Positions 9,062 through 19,386 are shown, numbered from the stretch's first letter. The stretch is 64,000 bases of DNA from Flavobacteria bacterium MS024-2A (GCA_905182305.1 CAJJBB010000010.1:157400-221399); one strand, 5' to 3'. Notes: generated by a model not told the origin, from the letters alone. Numbers and translations: made by a program.

Positions 9062-9063
9062 TT

Positions 9064-9927
9064 TTAACCTAAATAGGTTTTTAGAATTTTGCTTCGCGAG
9101 GTGTGCTTTAATCTACGAATGGCTTTCTCTTTAATTTGTCTAACACGTTCTCTGGTAAGATCAAACGTTTCTCCGATTTCCTCTAAAGTCATTGCATGTT
9201 GATTTCCTAACCCGAAATACAAACGAACTACATCTGCTTCTCTAGGTGTAAGGGTTTCTAAAGCACGTTCTATTTCGGTACGAAGTGATTCATGCAACAA
9301 TGCTTTGTCTGGATTAGGAGACTCCCCACTATTAAGCACGTCATATAAATTTGAATCCTCGCCTTCTACTAAAGGTGCATCCATAGAGACATGTCTTCCA
9401 GAGTTTTTGAGCGATTCTTTTACATCATTAATGGTCATGTCCAATTCTTTTGCAATCTCTTCTGCAGAGGGAGCACGTTCATGGGCTTGTTCCAAAAAGG
9501 CATAAGTTTTATTAATTTTATTAATCGAACCAATTTTATTAAGCGGCAGCCTTACAATACGAGATTGTTCAGCCAGCGCTTGTAAAATGGATTGACGTAT
9601 CCACCACACTGCATACGATATGAATTTAAAACCACGAGTTTCATCAAAACGTTGTGCAGCTTTAATTAAACCCAAATTCCCTTCATTTATCAAATCAGGA
9701 AGGGTTAGGCCTTGATTTTGGTATTGTTTTGCAACAGAGACCACAAATCTAAGGTTAGCTTTGGTTAGTTTTTCAAGAGCAATTTGATCTCCAGCCTTGA
9801 TACGTTGTGCTAATTCTACTTCTTCTTCTGCAGTAATTAAATCTACTTTTCCAATTTCTTGGAGATATTTATCCAAGGAAGCAGTTTCTCGATTGGTTAC
9901 TTGCTTTGTAATTTTTAGTTGTCTCAT
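9064..9927 (-). CDS. rpoD: Primary sigma factor of RNA polymerase (RpoD/SigA family)
   Basis: A 287-residue sigma-70 protein that directs RNA polymerase to housekeeping promoters. Region 1.2 is [17 protein letters not shown]. Region 2 contains [34 protein letters not shown] and [17 protein letters not shown]. Region 3 contains [14 protein letters not shown]. Region 4 ends with the helix-turn-helix [20 protein letters not shown]. There is no region 1.1, as is typical of Bacteroidetes primary sigma factors, which recognise TTTG/TAnnTTTG promoters like those seen in this window. It lies between pnp and rpe on the same strand and has a strong terminator. Confidence 0.96.
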   Translation of the reverse strand: MRQLKITKQVTNRETASLDKYLQEIGKVDLITAEEEVELAQRIKAGDQIALEKLTKANLRFVVSVAKQYQNQGLTLPDLINEGNLGLIKAAQRFDETRGFKFISYAVWWIRQSILQALAEQSRIVRLPLNKIGSINKINKTYAFLEQAHERAPSAEEIAKELDMTINDVKESLKNSGRHVSMDAPLVEGEDSNLYDVLNSGESPNPDKALLHESLRTEIERALETLTPREADVVRLYFGLGNQHAMTLEEIGETFDLTRERVRQIKEKAIRRLKHTSRSKILKTYLG

Positions 9928-9998
9928 ATCTTATAGCTATGCCTTTATATAATGAATACGTTCAAAACAAAGGAATGTTACAATAATTGATTAAATAA

Positions 9999-12128
9999 TT
10001 AATCTTTTTTCTCAGGTCTTGGTAATAAAGCTTTACGGGACACTTTTTCTTTACGAGTTCTTGGATCTTTACCAAAATATTTGACTTCTAAAGTGTCACC
10101 CATGCTTACAACATCTGCTACATTTTCTGTGCGTTCCCATGCTAACTCACTAACATGCAAAAGAACTTCATTTCCTGGTGCATCAAGATATTCTACTACT
10201 GCACCAAAATCAAGCATCTTAATAACTTTTACTTGGTAGGTATTTCCGACAATAGGCTTAAAGGTAACCGAATCAATTTTAGCTTCTACCATCGCAATTC
10301 CTTCTGGTGATGTTCCTAAAATTTCAATTATACCTTCTTCGGTAACAGGGTCTTCTGTTATAACAATAGTACAACCTGATTCTTTTTGAAGTTCTTGAAT
10401 TACTTTTCCACCAGGACCAATCATAGAACCTATGAAATCGTTAGGGATTCTTCTGTTAATCATTTTAGGAGCATGAGCTTTCACATCCTCATTTGGAGTT
10501 TTTATAGTACTAATGAGTTCTTCTAAAATATGCAATCTTCCACTTCTAGCCTGATTTAATGCTTGTGTCATAATATCAAAACGTAAGCCTTTGATTTTAA
10601 TATCCATTTGACAAGCAGTGATTCCATCGGCAGTTCCAGTTACTTTAAAGTCCATATCCCCTAGGTGATCTTCATCTCCTAAAATATCTGAAAGTACCGC
10701 AAAACGATCACCATCTGTTATTAACCCCATAGCAATTCCTGATACAGGTTTTTTGATTTGAACTCCAGCATCCATAAGTGCCATAGTACCAGCACATACT
10801 GTTGCCATGGATGAAGAACCATTTGATTCAAGAACTTCTGATACAATTCGAACTGTATAGGGACAGTTGTCTGGCATAACCTTTTTCAAAGCACGTTGAG
10901 CTAAGTTACCATGTCCAACTTCACGTCTTGAAGTTCCGCGAAGGGGTCTAGCTTCTCCAGTACAAAAAGGCGGAAAATTGTAATGTAAATAAAAAGTTTC
11001 CTCTCCTTGATGAGAAGGTGAATCAATCATATTTGCTTCCCTAGAAGTTCCAAGCGTTGCGGTAGCTAGCGCTTGTGTTTCTCCTCTAGTAAAAAGTGCT
11101 GAACCGTGGGTAGAGGGTAGATAATCTACTTCACACCAAATCGGACGAATATCCGTTGTTTTTCTTCCATCTAAACGAATTCCTTCTTCAAGAACTAGAT
11201 CACGTACTGCTTTTTTCTGTGCACTATTATGGTAGCGGGATACTAAATCTTTTTTTTCTAAAACAACTTCTTCATTAAGTGTTGCTTTAGAGGCTTCTTT
11301 GATCTCAGTAAATTGCTCAGACCGTTCAGACTTAGAAAGTCCTTTTTTAGCTACCTCATAGTATTTTTTATAAGTTGCATTATAAATTTCTTTTTCTAGT
11401 GCCTCATCTTTTTCTTCTTCTTCGTAAGTACGCACTACTTTTTTACCAACTGATTCTGCTAAAGCAATTTGAGCTTTGACTTGATCTTTAATCGCCTCAT
11501 GCCCAAAAGCAATTGCGTCAAGCATTTCTTCTTCAGAGATTTCATCAAATTCACCTTCAACCATTGCAACGGAGTCTGCACTTGCACCAATCATGATATC
11601 AATATCAGAAGTTGCTAATTGCTCTCTACTTGGGTTAACAATAAACATTCCATCTACACGAGCAACACGTACCTCAGAAATTGGATATTCGAACGGAATA
11701 TCTGAAAGTTGAATTGCAGTTGAGGCAGCCAACCCAGCTAAGGAATCTGGCATTACATTTTCATCATGAGACATTAGTTGAATCATTACTTGTGTTTCTG
11801 CGTGATAGTCTTTTGGGAAAAGTGGGCGTAATACACGGTCTACAAGTCTCATGGTAAGTACTTCACCATCACTAGGACGCGCTTCTCTCTTGAAAAAACC
11901 GCCAGGAAATTTTCCTGCAGCAGCAAACTTTTCTCGATAATCAACTGTGAGTGGTAGAAAGTCTACGGGACTTTGTTTACGAGCAGAAACTGCAGTAGCA
12001 AGTAACATACAGTCACCCATACGGACGACTACAGAGCCATCAGCTTGTTTAGCTAATTTACCGGTTTCAAGTGTAATTATTCTACCGTCTTCAAGACGGA
12101 TTTCTTGTTTAAATGTTTTTGGAATCAT
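9999..12128 (-). CDS. pnp: Polyribonucleotide nucleotidyltransferase (PNPase)
   Basis: Phosphorolytic 3'-5' exoribonuclease of RNA turnover, acting as a trimer. The 709-residue length is normal. Two RNase PH-like domains carry [21 protein letters not shown] and [20 protein letters not shown] with [18 protein letters not shown] active-site residues ([19 protein letters not shown]). The C-terminus has a KH domain ([20 protein letters not shown]) and an S1 domain ([20 protein letters not shown]). It ends in a short basic tail, PRPEKKD. It follows rpsO by 79 bases on the same strand; rpsO-pnp is a widely conserved pair. Confidence 0.97.
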   Translation of the reverse strand: MIPKTFKQEIRLEDGRIITLETGKLAKQADGSVVVRMGDCMLLATAVSARKQSPVDFLPLTVDYREKFAAAGKFPGGFFKREARPSDGEVLTMRLVDRVLRPLFPKDYHAETQVMIQLMSHDENVMPDSLAGLAASTAIQLSDIPFEYPISEVRVARVDGMFIVNPSREQLATSDIDIMIGASADSVAMVEGEFDEISEEEMLDAIAFGHEAIKDQVKAQIALAESVGKKVVRTYEEEEKDEALEKEIYNATYKKYYEVAKKGLSKSERSEQFTEIKEASKATLNEEVVLEKKDLVSRYHNSAQKKAVRDLVLEEGIRLDGRKTTDIRPIWCEVDYLPSTHGSALFTRGETQALATATLGTSREANMIDSPSHQGEETFYLHYNFPPFCTGEARPLRGTSRREVGHGNLAQRALKKVMPDNCPYTVRIVSEVLESNGSSSMATVCAGTMALMDAGVQIKKPVSGIAMGLITDGDRFAVLSDILGDEDHLGDMDFKVTGTADGITACQMDIKIKGLRFDIMTQALNQARSGRLHILEELISTIKTPNEDVKAHAPKMINRRIPNDFIGSMIGPGGKVIQELQKESGCTIVITEDPVTEEGIIEILGTSPEGIAMVEAKIDSVTFKPIVGNTYQVKVIKMLDFGAVVEYLDAPGNEVLLHVSELAWERTENVADVVSMGDTLEVKYFGKDPRTRKEKVSRKALLPRPEKKD

Positions 12129-12207
12129 TTTTCATTATTTGGTTAAAACTTTTGTTGTGTGTTGAAGCAACCAATGAAAAACTAAGATTCAGTATATGTT
12201 TCAGATT

Positions 12208-12477
12208 TTATTTACGTAAACCTAATTCAATAACAATAGCACGATAACGTTCTATGTCCTTGTCTTTCAAATAATCTAATAGACTACGACGTTTCCCTAC
12301 TAGATTCACTAGAGACCGCTCCGTGTTGTAATCTTTACGATTTGTTTTTAAGTGGCCTGATAGGTGATTGATACGGTGAGTAAATAAAGCAATTTGTCCT
12401 TCTGCTGATCCAGTATCATTTTTAGACTTCCCGTGTTTTTTAAAGATGTCTGCTTTTACTTCTTTTGAATTGTACAT
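12208..12477 (-). CDS. rpsO: 30S ribosomal protein S15
   Basis: An 89-residue uS15 that binds 16S rRNA at the central domain. The family block is present: GSAEGQIALFTHRINHLSGHLK and NLVGKRRSLLDYLKDKDIERY. It ends in LGLRK. Length is normal. A two-box promoter lies upstream (12527-12556), and pnp follows on the same strand, so S15 and PNPase are probably partly co-transcribed. Confidence 0.97.
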   Translation of the reverse strand: MYNSKEVKADIFKKHGKSKNDTGSAEGQIALFTHRINHLSGHLKTNRKDYNTERSLVNLVGKRRSLLDYLKDKDIERYRAIVIELGLRK

Positions 12478-12526
12478 GCAAATATTATTTTAATGATTAT
12501 TATGTAACTCGTTGTTTAACGAACCA

Positions 12527-12556
12527 CAAATGTACTATTAAAGCTTAAGTTGACAA
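12527..12556 (-). promoter_or_regulatory. rpsO promoter
   Basis: On the minus strand the -33 element TTG (12556-12554) is followed after exactly 19 bases by TACATTTG (12534-12527), the Bacteroidetes TAnnTTTG box. The start site would lie near 12520, about 45 bases before the rpsO ATG. Confidence 0.65.
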
Positions 12557-12593
12557 TGCCTTGCTGTAAGTTATATTCTATTTTAGAAATACA

Positions 12594-13451
12594 TTATTTT
12601 CTGAGAGGCTGATTTAAAATCAAATCAATGTATAAATTAATTTTATTTTTCAGTTCATTCCTGTGAGTAATAAAGTCTAGGAAGCCTTTTTCTAACTGAA
12701 ATTCACTGGTTTGAAACCCTTCAGGTAATTCTTTTCCGGTGGTGTCTTTTACAACACGAGGTCCTGCAAAAGCAATTAGTGCTTTAGGCTCAGCAATATT
12801 AATATCACCCAACATAGCATAAGATGCGGTGATGCCTCCCGTTGTAGGATCTGTACACAAAGATATATAGGGTAATTTTGCTTCTGCAAGTTCTGCTAAT
12901 TTAGCTGAAGTTTTAGCCATTTGCATCAGGGAGGTTGCAGATTCCATCATTCTTGCACCTCCTGATTTTGAAATAATCACAAGCGGTAGTTTATGTTTAA
13001 TGGAATGATTCGCTGCTCTTACAATTTTTTCACCTACAACGGACCCCATCGAGCCCCCAATAAATTTAAAATCCATACATGCTACAACAATTTTTTTTCC
13101 TTTCGAAAATCCAACTGCTGTTCTAATAGCATCATATAATCCAGTTTTTTTATGTGCTTCTTTTAAACGGTCAATGTATTTTTTAGAATCAATGAATTTT
13201 AAAAAATCTTTTGATTTTAATTTTTCATCAAGCTCTCTGAACTCATTGTTGTCAAAAAGTATTTCAAAATATTCTTTACTTCCAATATGAACATGGTAAT
13301 CGTCTTCTGGACTCACATAATTATTTTCAGCAAGCTCTTGTGCCTCAATAACTTTTCCTGTGGGAGTTCTGTACCACAAACCTTTAGGAATGTCCTTTTT
13401 TTCTTCGGTTTTTGTATGAATTCCTTTCTCACTACGTTTAAACCAACTCAT
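12594..13451 (-). CDS. accD: Acetyl-CoA carboxylase carboxyltransferase subunit beta
   Basis: Subunit of the carboxyltransferase that makes malonyl-CoA for fatty acid synthesis. The 285 residues match AccD along the crotonase-like core: [59 protein letters not shown] and [13 protein letters not shown]. The N-terminal zinc ribbon, which in E. coli AccD has four cysteines, has none here: the segment reads [17 protein letters not shown] and then [14 protein letters not shown]. This cysteine-free form occurs in flavobacterial AccD. It stands between rpsO and the aldolase gene on the minus strand. accA is not in the window. Confidence 0.94.
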   Translation of the reverse strand: MSWFKRSEKGIHTKTEEKKDIPKGLWYRTPTGKVIEAQELAENNYVSPEDDYHVHIGSKEYFEILFDNNEFRELDEKLKSKDFLKFIDSKKYIDRLKEAHKKTGLYDAIRTAVGFSKGKKIVVACMDFKFIGGSMGSVVGEKIVRAANHSIKHKLPLVIISKSGGARMMESATSLMQMAKTSAKLAELAEAKLPYISLCTDPTTGGITASYAMLGDINIAEPKALIAFAGPRVVKDTTGKELPEGFQTSEFQLEKGFLDFITHRNELKNKINLYIDLILNQPLRK

Positions 13452-13492
13452 GCGATTTTTTTTTACTTAACAATTTAAATATATAAATTAGT

Positions 13493-14560
13493 CTAGAGAG
13501 TATTAATATTATTTAAATCTTCAAAAGCTTGTGATAAACGCGCTCTAAAAGTATCTTCTCCTAATCGAAGCCATTTTCTTGGATCGTAATTTTTTTTATT
13601 AGGATGTTCCTTGCCTTCAGGGTTACCAATTTGAGTTCTTAGGTATTCCACTTTTTCATTCATGTAATCACGAATTCCCTCTGTGAAAGCAAATTGCAAA
13701 TCAGTATCAATATTCATTTTTATTACTCCATATCCAATAGATTCTTGGATTTCATTCTGAGATGAACCTGAACCACCATGAAAGACAAAATCTACATGGT
13801 TTTCAGACAGATTATATTTTTTCGAAATAAATTCTTGAGAGTTTTTTAATATTTTTGGTGTCAATTTAACATTTCCAGGCTTATATACACCATGCACATT
13901 TCCAAAAGCAGCTGCAATTGTAAACTGAGGGCTAATTTTACTTAATTCTTCAAAGGCATATGCTACCTCTTCAGGTTGTGTGTATAATTTTGAGGCATCA
14001 ATGTCACTGTTATCAACTCCATCTTCCTCACCTCCTGTAATTCCTAATTCAATTTCAAGAGTCATATCCATTTTAGACATTCGAGTAAGATATTCTTTAC
14101 AAATGGCAATATTTTCTTCAATAGGATCTTCTGAAAGGTCAATCATGTGCGAGCTGAATAGAGATTTACCGTGTTGGGCATAAAAAACCTCACTTGCATC
14201 CAATAATCCATCAATCCAAGGCAATAATTTTTTTGCACAGTGGTCAGTATGAAGGATTACAGATGCACCATACGAAACAGCTAACTCATGGACATGCTTA
14301 GCACCTGCTATTGCTCCAGCAATTGCAGCTTTTTCTCCTTCATTGGAAAGTCCTTTTCCTGCATTAAATTGAGCGCCGCCATTTGAAAATTGGATAATAA
14401 CAGGACTATTTAATTTAGCCGCTGTTTCTAATACAGCGTTAATGGTATTGCTACCAATAACATTGACTGCAGGGATTGCAAATGATTTTGCTTTGGCAAG
14501 TTTAAAAACTTCTTGGACTTGCTTACCAGTAATTACACCAGTGGGAATAGAATGATTCAT
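13493..14560 (-). CDS. fbaA: Class II fructose-bisphosphate aldolase
   Basis: Zinc enzyme that cleaves or forms fructose 1,6-bisphosphate in glycolysis and gluconeogenesis. The 355-residue length fits the FbaA subfamily. Metal and substrate motifs are visible: SVILHTDHCAKKLLPWIDGLLD, LEIELGITGGEEDGVDN, FGNVHGVYKPGN, DFVFHGGSGSSQNEI and GVIKMNIDTDLQFAF. The ATG at 14560 gives MNHSIPTGVITGKQVQE, the family start. A -7 box lies 20 bases upstream (14581-14588). It is followed by accD 41 bases away. Confidence 0.95.
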   Translation of the reverse strand: MNHSIPTGVITGKQVQEVFKLAKAKSFAIPAVNVIGSNTINAVLETAAKLNSPVIIQFSNGGAQFNAGKGLSNEGEKAAIAGAIAGAKHVHELAVSYGASVILHTDHCAKKLLPWIDGLLDASEVFYAQHGKSLFSSHMIDLSEDPIEENIAICKEYLTRMSKMDMTLEIELGITGGEEDGVDNSDIDASKLYTQPEEVAYAFEELSKISPQFTIAAAFGNVHGVYKPGNVKLTPKILKNSQEFISKKYNLSENHVDFVFHGGSGSSQNEIQESIGYGVIKMNIDTDLQFAFTEGIRDYMNEKVEYLRTQIGNPEGKEHPNKKNYDPRKWLRLGEDTFRARLSQAFEDLNNINTL

Positions 14561-14580
14561 TAATTAAATTTAGTTTCGGA

Positions 14581-14588
14581 CAAAAATA
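14581..14588 (-). promoter_or_regulatory. -7 box of the aldolase gene
   Basis: Minus-strand TATTTTTG matches TAnnTTTG in the short gap between the tamL stop and the aldolase start. The -33 match is weak, so this is a single-box call. Confidence 0.45.
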
Positions 14589-14603
14589 TTAAACTTTTTC
14601 ATT

Positions 14604-17156
14604 TTAGAATGGATAATTGATACCTATATTAAAAACGGCACTTTTTAAATTGTATTCTGACCACCATCTTTTATTAGATGACAAGGCTGGATTATAGGTT
14701 TTAAAACCTGTATCAAATCTAAAAACAAAAAAATCAAAGTCATATCGAAATCCTATTCCAGAACCAATAGCCATTTCGGACAAGTCTTGCAAACCCTCAA
14801 ATTTCATATCTAGATTTTCGACATCATCCCATATATTCCAAATATTACCAGTATCAATAAATAGGGCTCCTTTGATAGGTCCAGCAATAGGAAAACGATA
14901 TTCTAAACTAAGAGTAAGCTTAAGGTTGGCTTCATTAAACTCATTAATGTTACTACTACTACCAGGACCTAATTTATAGGCCTTCCATGCTCTGTTGTCA
15001 TTTGCTCCTCCAGAAAAGAAAGACCGTGCAAAGGGCATGTTGGTAGAATTTCCATAAGGAATAGCAATACCAGTAAACGCATGCAGGGCAAAAACCCTTT
15101 CTCTTCCCAATGATAAGTGTTTAATGTAATCAAATTCTGTTTTGATATACTGAGAGGGGCTTAGTCCCCCTAAGAGGTTTTGTCCTTGATCATTTTTAGG
15201 ACCCCTCATACTTGAAATTATTTTATTTAATAAATTTCCGGCTAATGTGGTTTTCCATCGAAACTGATAAAAATTTTCATCAAAAATACTCTCTTGACTA
15301 TTTAGATTTAAGTTAATAGAAGAGGCTAAAATCAAATTATTGCTAGTGAGCCTAGCTTGTCTTTCTTTAGCTGTATTTACTAATTTAAATTCATTATCAT
15401 CAATTTCTAAAAGAGTTTGATTCTCTAAAACAGCATTTATAAAATTTGATGCTCCATCAGGGATGGTTAAATTATTATTTTCGTCTACCCATGAGGTTTC
15501 AAAATTATAACTTTGAGAAATTGTATTTAATCGATCGTAAGAATTTTTGTATACATTAAAATAATTAGTAACGTTTTGATTGTTAACAAATTCTAAATCA
15601 AGCAGTTTTATTTGAATTTTCTTCGCACCATTAGGTTGCCAGTCGAATTGATAGGTTCCTTTAAAAAATTGCTTATCAAGACCAATGTTTTGCTGAAAAC
15701 TACTACCCACTATAATTTCTGTTTTTGGATTCATAGTCCTTGGAATCCATTCTTTTTGTATAAAAGGAATAAGTATTCTAGGAATACTTAATTTTAAATC
15801 AGCACCTAATTCAAATATATTAAAAAACTGATCACCTGTTTGTGCAATATCCCTTGAGGCTCCTAGTGTATTCTTAATGTTTAATTCTAATATTTCGGCA
15901 CCTCTAAAAACATTTCGGATTCCTAATCCACTTCCCAGGCCTAATCCAAAGTCTTGAATATTAGAATGGGAAAGATCTAGGTCAAAACCTAAAGAGAACC
16001 GCTCTCTTGGAGATAGAAATAGTGAGGCTTTAAGAGCATTTTTTTTAGCAGGAATTTTAGAGTAATTTATACTAGGATATTTAAAATTTTTGAGACTTGT
16101 AAAATACCTATAAGAAACGTTGCGATCTTCATCACTGTAAAGAGCTCCTTTTTTTATTGAAATTCCTGAAGCAATAGCTTTGGGTTTGTATTTGAGTTTT
16201 CCTTTACTAAAAATGGTTAGGTTGTTGTAGTTTATCGAATCTGTAAACGGTTTGTTAATTCCTTGTTCTTTTCGATTTTCAATAAACACTTCAATTTTCT
16301 TGATTTTATGGAGAGTATATGGAATTTCAATCAGGGTATCATTGATCCGTTTTTGTATGTTGTCAATTTGAATATTAACGGGAATTTTAGTGTCTTGTCC
16401 AGTACTGTCTATAGACGCTGTAAATTGAATACTATTTTGCTGGAAATCATAAATACCATTATTCCTAAACAGAGTGATAAGTCGTTCTCGTTCTCTCTCA
16501 AAACTTTTGATTTCGAAGGGTTGCCCCATTTTTATGTATCCTTCATTTTTATTTGCATTGTAAATCGAATCTAGTTGAGCTGATTTTATAAGAGTTGTAA
16601 TTGAATCTAGGAGGTATTTCTTATTTGGAAGAATTTGATAGGTAAGGGTAACTTTGTTAAGGCTAGATTGAAGAGTGTCTGAGAAAACTTCAATGTCAAA
16701 ATAGCCAAGATTTTTGTAATATTGTGTAATTCTATTTTTAGTTTTTTTTATTTCTAAACTATCAATAATTGCTGGAGATTCTCCTTTTTTTTTGAGCCAA
16801 TCATTAAATTTTACAATATATTTTTCAATAGCTATAAGTTGCTTTTTTGATAACCACCTCTCAAGTTGTTTGCTTCTATTTTCTTTTTTAGCAAGCCAAT
16901 CGTTAAATCTTATAGTAGGTTCAGGATGCGCCGCTTCATATAAAATTTTAGTCACCGGAATCCCTAAAATTTTTTTATTTGGTGGGGTTGTAATTATAAA
17001 ATTAACAGGATCATTTTTTAATAAAACTTCATTTTCAAAAATTTCAACCTTATCTATTTGAATTTCTTGTATCCTTAACTCTCGTGAACTAGAACATCCC
17101 ACTATGGTGAGGGTCAATATTAATATAATGATTAGTTTTGTTAAGAAGCGATACAC
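14604..17156 (-). CDS. tamL: TamL-type Omp85 outer membrane lipoprotein (BamA/TamA family)
   Basis: An 850-residue Omp85 protein. A lipoprotein signal with Cys21 (LTLTIVGC) starts it. POTRA-like repeats fill the N-terminal half, with YKNLGYFDIEVFSD and RERLITLFRNNGIYDFQ. The C-terminal half is a 16-strand-type barrel. The lid motif region AFARSFFSGGANDNRAWKAYKLGPG matches the (V/I)RG(F/Y)-like loop position of Omp85. It ends in GINYPF with a terminal aromatic, as outer membrane barrels do. Bacteroidetes carry a lipidated TamA relative called TamL, needed for envelope assembly, and this fits. The start is GTG at 17156. A -7 box lies in the 34-base gap shared with the divergent RNA methyltransferase gene. 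Confidence 0.88.
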   Translation of the reverse strand: MYRFLTKLIIILILTLTIVGCSSSRELRIQEIQIDKVEIFENEVLLKNDPVNFIITTPPNKKILGIPVTKILYEAAHPEPTIRFNDWLAKKENRSKQLERWLSKKQLIAIEKYIVKFNDWLKKKGESPAIIDSLEIKKTKNRITQYYKNLGYFDIEVFSDTLQSSLNKVTLTYQILPNKKYLLDSITTLIKSAQLDSIYNANKNEGYIKMGQPFEIKSFERERERLITLFRNNGIYDFQQNSIQFTASIDSTGQDTKIPVNIQIDNIQKRINDTLIEIPYTLHKIKKIEVFIENRKEQGINKPFTDSINYNNLTIFSKGKLKYKPKAIASGISIKKGALYSDEDRNVSYRYFTSLKNFKYPSINYSKIPAKKNALKASLFLSPRERFSLGFDLDLSHSNIQDFGLGLGSGLGIRNVFRGAEILELNIKNTLGASRDIAQTGDQFFNIFELGADLKLSIPRILIPFIQKEWIPRTMNPKTEIIVGSSFQQNIGLDKQFFKGTYQFDWQPNGAKKIQIKLLDLEFVNNQNVTNYFNVYKNSYDRLNTISQSYNFETSWVDENNNLTIPDGASNFINAVLENQTLLEIDDNEFKLVNTAKERQARLTSNNLILASSINLNLNSQESIFDENFYQFRWKTTLAGNLLNKIISSMRGPKNDQGQNLLGGLSPSQYIKTEFDYIKHLSLGRERVFALHAFTGIAIPYGNSTNMPFARSFFSGGANDNRAWKAYKLGPGSSSNINEFNEANLKLTLSLEYRFPIAGPIKGALFIDTGNIWNIWDDVENLDMKFEGLQDLSEMAIGSGIGFRYDFDFFVFRFDTGFKTYNPALSSNKRWWSEYNLKSAVFNIGINYPF

Positions 17157-17172
17157 TCAATAGTATTTACTT

Positions 17173-17180
17173 CAAAAATA
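17173..17180 (-). promoter_or_regulatory. -7 box of tamL
   Basis: Minus-strand TATTTTTG matches TAnnTTTG, 16 bases before the GTG start at 17156. It supports that start and lies in the 34-base divergent gap. Confidence 0.45.
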
Positions 17181-17190
17181 AGTCATTTTT

Positions 17191-17910
17191 ATGGTCAGTA
17201 ATAATCAACGGAAGCAAATCCTTCAATTAAAGCAAAAAAAATATAGATTATCATCTGGATATTTTGTGGCTGAAGGTGAAAAAGTAGTTGAGGAGATACT
17301 TTCTGCTTCTTGGGAATGTGTTTTTTTATTTTCAACCGTCCCTAATTTCTTTCCAAAAACAGTTCTAGTAAATACTGCTGAAATGATAAAAATCACTCAT
17401 TTTAAGTCGCCAAGTCCTGTTTTGGGAGTATTTAAATTTCCCGATGCAATATTTCCGATTATTTCTAATATTACTATTGCAGTTGATGGAGTAAGTGATC
17501 CTGGAAATTTAGGTACCCTTATTCGTCTATGTGATTGGTTTGGTCTTTCTGAACTAATTTGTAGTAGTTCAACAGTAGATTGTTTCAATTCAAAAGTTGT
17601 TCAAGCTTCTATGGGATCGATCGTTAGAGTTCAATGCCGTTATGAAAAAGATTTATCGACTACATTGCGGGATCTTAAAAAGCCTATATATAGTGCAGAT
17701 TTTGGTGGAGAGTCATTATATTCTTCAAGCTTCTCTGAGCAAGCAACCATAGTTTTTGGAAGTGAATCGCACGGAATTTCAGCAGAAATAGATGAAATAG
17801 TTAATCACAAAATATCAATTCCAAATTTCAGAAAAGGAAGAGGAGCGGAGAGTTTAAATGTTGCAATAGCTGGAGCAATTTTTTTAAGTGAAATTTTTAG
17901 GGGTAGATAA
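17191..17910 (+). CDS. SpoU/TrmH-family RNA methyltransferase
   Basis: A 239-residue 2'-O-ribose methyltransferase with the SPOUT knot. An N-terminal substrate-binding segment (LSSGYFVAEGEKVVEEIL) is followed by the catalytic motifs: AVDGVSDPGNLGTLIRLCDWFG (motif 1, with the catalytic Asn and Arg), VVFGSESHGISAEI (motif 2) and IPNFRKGRGAESLNVAIAGAIFL (motif 3). The RNA target cannot be told from sequence; 23S rRNA or tRNA are both possible. It is divergent from tamL and ends one base before the convergent porT stop. Confidence 0.9.
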   Translation: MVSNNQRKQILQLKQKKYRLSSGYFVAEGEKVVEEILSASWECVFLFSTVPNFFPKTVLVNTAEMIKITHFKSPSPVLGVFKFPDAIFPIISNITIAVDGVSDPGNLGTLIRLCDWFGLSELICSSSTVDCFNSKVVQASMGSIVRVQCRYEKDLSTTLRDLKKPIYSADFGGESLYSSSFSEQATIVFGSESHGISAEIDEIVNHKISIPNFRKGRGAESLNVAIAGAIFLSEIFRGR

Positions 17911-18654
17911 TTATTCAAAAGTTATAATTACTGCAATACCACGACTAAGCATTTTATTTATCTTTCCTGTCCATGGACTTGTGGGATCTGCATCAGGAAT
18001 CAATTCATTTTGGAATGAAAAGATTCCACGTAAGGATGGAGAAAACTTGAAATAATATAGGTAAAAGTCAAATCCTAAACCTAACTCATAATTAAGGTTT
18101 TGATCAGTAACTCTAAAAATATTACCTGCATTATCATTTCTATTTTTTTGATTACTAGAAAGATTGAAATCTGTTGAAATTCCAGCCATTACAAAGGGCT
18201 TGAAATTATTAATTCTTTTGGCACTTACTTTAATTAGAAGGGGTAAATGAATGTAAGTAGATTTAATTTCTCTTCTCTGATCTGATTCTTTTGTAAATTC
18301 TGGAAATTCTGGATATTTTAATTCACGAGAACTGTAATAGAGGCCAGGTTCAAATCTAAGATTTAAATATTTATTGATGCGCAAATCCCCAACGAGTCCA
18401 ACTACAAAACCTGTTTTTGGAGTTACAATAATATCTTTGTAGTTAAATTCTTTATAGAAATTGTTTATATATTCAAATTTAAAATCATATTGATTTAAAC
18501 CAAGGAAATATCCATAATGAATAGCTTTTTTATCAAAATTCGGAAGGTTAATAATACGTTCTTTAACTGTAGGGTATTGAGAATATGATCCCCAAGAAAA
18601 AGAAAGGCAGATTAAAATGGTTACAAGAAAAGGTCTTTTACGCTTTTTTAGCAA
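17911..18654 (-). CDS. porT: PorT-family outer membrane protein (type IX secretion)
   Basis: A 247-residue protein with a signal peptide (to about residue 26, ending GSYSQ), then an eight-strand-like barrel rich in alternating aromatic residues. Features include FKFEYINNFYKEFNYKDI, LGLGFDFYLYYFKFSPSLRG and a terminal phenylalanine two residues from the end (ITFE). PorT is a component of the Bacteroidetes type IX secretion and gliding machinery, and the ubiE-porT pairing is typical of flavobacteria. The start is TTG at 18654, inside the 3' end of ubiE (17-base overlap), which points to translational coupling. No nearer ATG exists in frame. Confidence 0.82.
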   Translation of the reverse strand: MLKKRKRPFLVTILICLSFSWGSYSQYPTVKERIINLPNFDKKAIHYGYFLGLNQYDFKFEYINNFYKEFNYKDIIVTPKTGFVVGLVGDLRINKYLNLRFEPGLYYSSRELKYPEFPEFTKESDQRREIKSTYIHLPLLIKVSAKRINNFKPFVMAGISTDFNLSSNQKNRNDNAGNIFRVTDQNLNYELGLGFDFYLYYFKFSPSLRGIFSFQNELIPDADPTSPWTGKINKMLSRGIAVIITFE

Positions 18655-19369
18655 AATAAATGGAAGCTATCCCTAATGTTTGTGGCTTATCTTCTACTGA
18701 TATAAACCCATTTTTACGTAAAATATTGTTGAAGGCTTCTCCATAGGGAAAGGAAGCAGCAGAATCTGACAAATATTGATATGCACTTTTATCTTTTGAA
18801 AAAAGTTTTCCAAGAAACGGCATTACATTTTGAGTGTACAAGTTGTATAAAGCTTTTAATACGTTGTTTTTTGGGACTGCTGTTTCTAAGATAACTAATG
18901 TACCATTTGATTTTAGCACTCTAAGAATTTCTGATAATCCTTTGTCTAAGTTTTCGAAATTTCTAACACCAAAAGCTACAGTAACAGCATCAAAATATTC
19001 ATCATTATAATGAAGCATCTCAGAATCACCTAATTGCATGTCAATTCGATGCGTTAAATCATGTGTAATTACTTTTTCTTTTCCGATTTCTAGCATTCCA
19101 GGTGAAATGTCAAGCCCTATAATTTTACTAGTTTCAATTTTAGCAAGCGCAATTACCAAATCACCAGTTCCAGTGGCTATATCCAAAATAGTGTCATGAG
19201 CTTCTTTTTTCAAGATATTCACAACTCTTTTACGCCAAATAATATCTACACCAAGGGTTATAATTCTATTAAGCAAATCATAACTTTTAGAAATCCCATC
19301 AAACATCTGGGTGACTTGTTTTTTTTTAGCTTCAGGATTATTTTGATCCGGTTTTATTGTTTTCTTCAT
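18638..19369 (-). CDS. ubiE: Demethylmenaquinone methyltransferase
   Basis: SAM-dependent C-methyltransferase for the last step of menaquinone synthesis; flavobacteria respire with menaquinone. The 243 residues carry the class I SAM fold: FDGISKSYDLLNRIITLGVD, ILDIATGTGDLVIALAK (motif I), IGLDISPGMLEIGKEK, and VTVAFGVRNFENLDKGLSEILRVLK. The start is ATG 19369: an earlier TTG at 19381 would overlap a -7 box (19379-19386). It overlaps porT downstream. Confidence 0.94.
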   Translation of the reverse strand: MKKTIKPDQNNPEAKKKQVTQMFDGISKSYDLLNRIITLGVDIIWRKRVVNILKKEAHDTILDIATGTGDLVIALAKIETSKIIGLDISPGMLEIGKEKVITHDLTHRIDMQLGDSEMLHYNDEYFDAVTVAFGVRNFENLDKGLSEILRVLKSNGTLVILETAVPKNNVLKALYNLYTQNVMPFLGKLFSKDKSAYQYLSDSAASFPYGEAFNNILRKNGFISVEDKPQTLGIASIYFAKKA

Positions 19370-19378
19370 AGTGACGGT

Positions 19379-19386
19379 CAAAGATA
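19379..19386 (-). promoter_or_regulatory. -7 box of ubiE
   Basis: Minus-strand TATCTTTG matches TAnnTTTG and ends nine bases before the ATG at 19369, implying a very short leader. It lies in the divergent gap with trkA. Confidence 0.5.
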
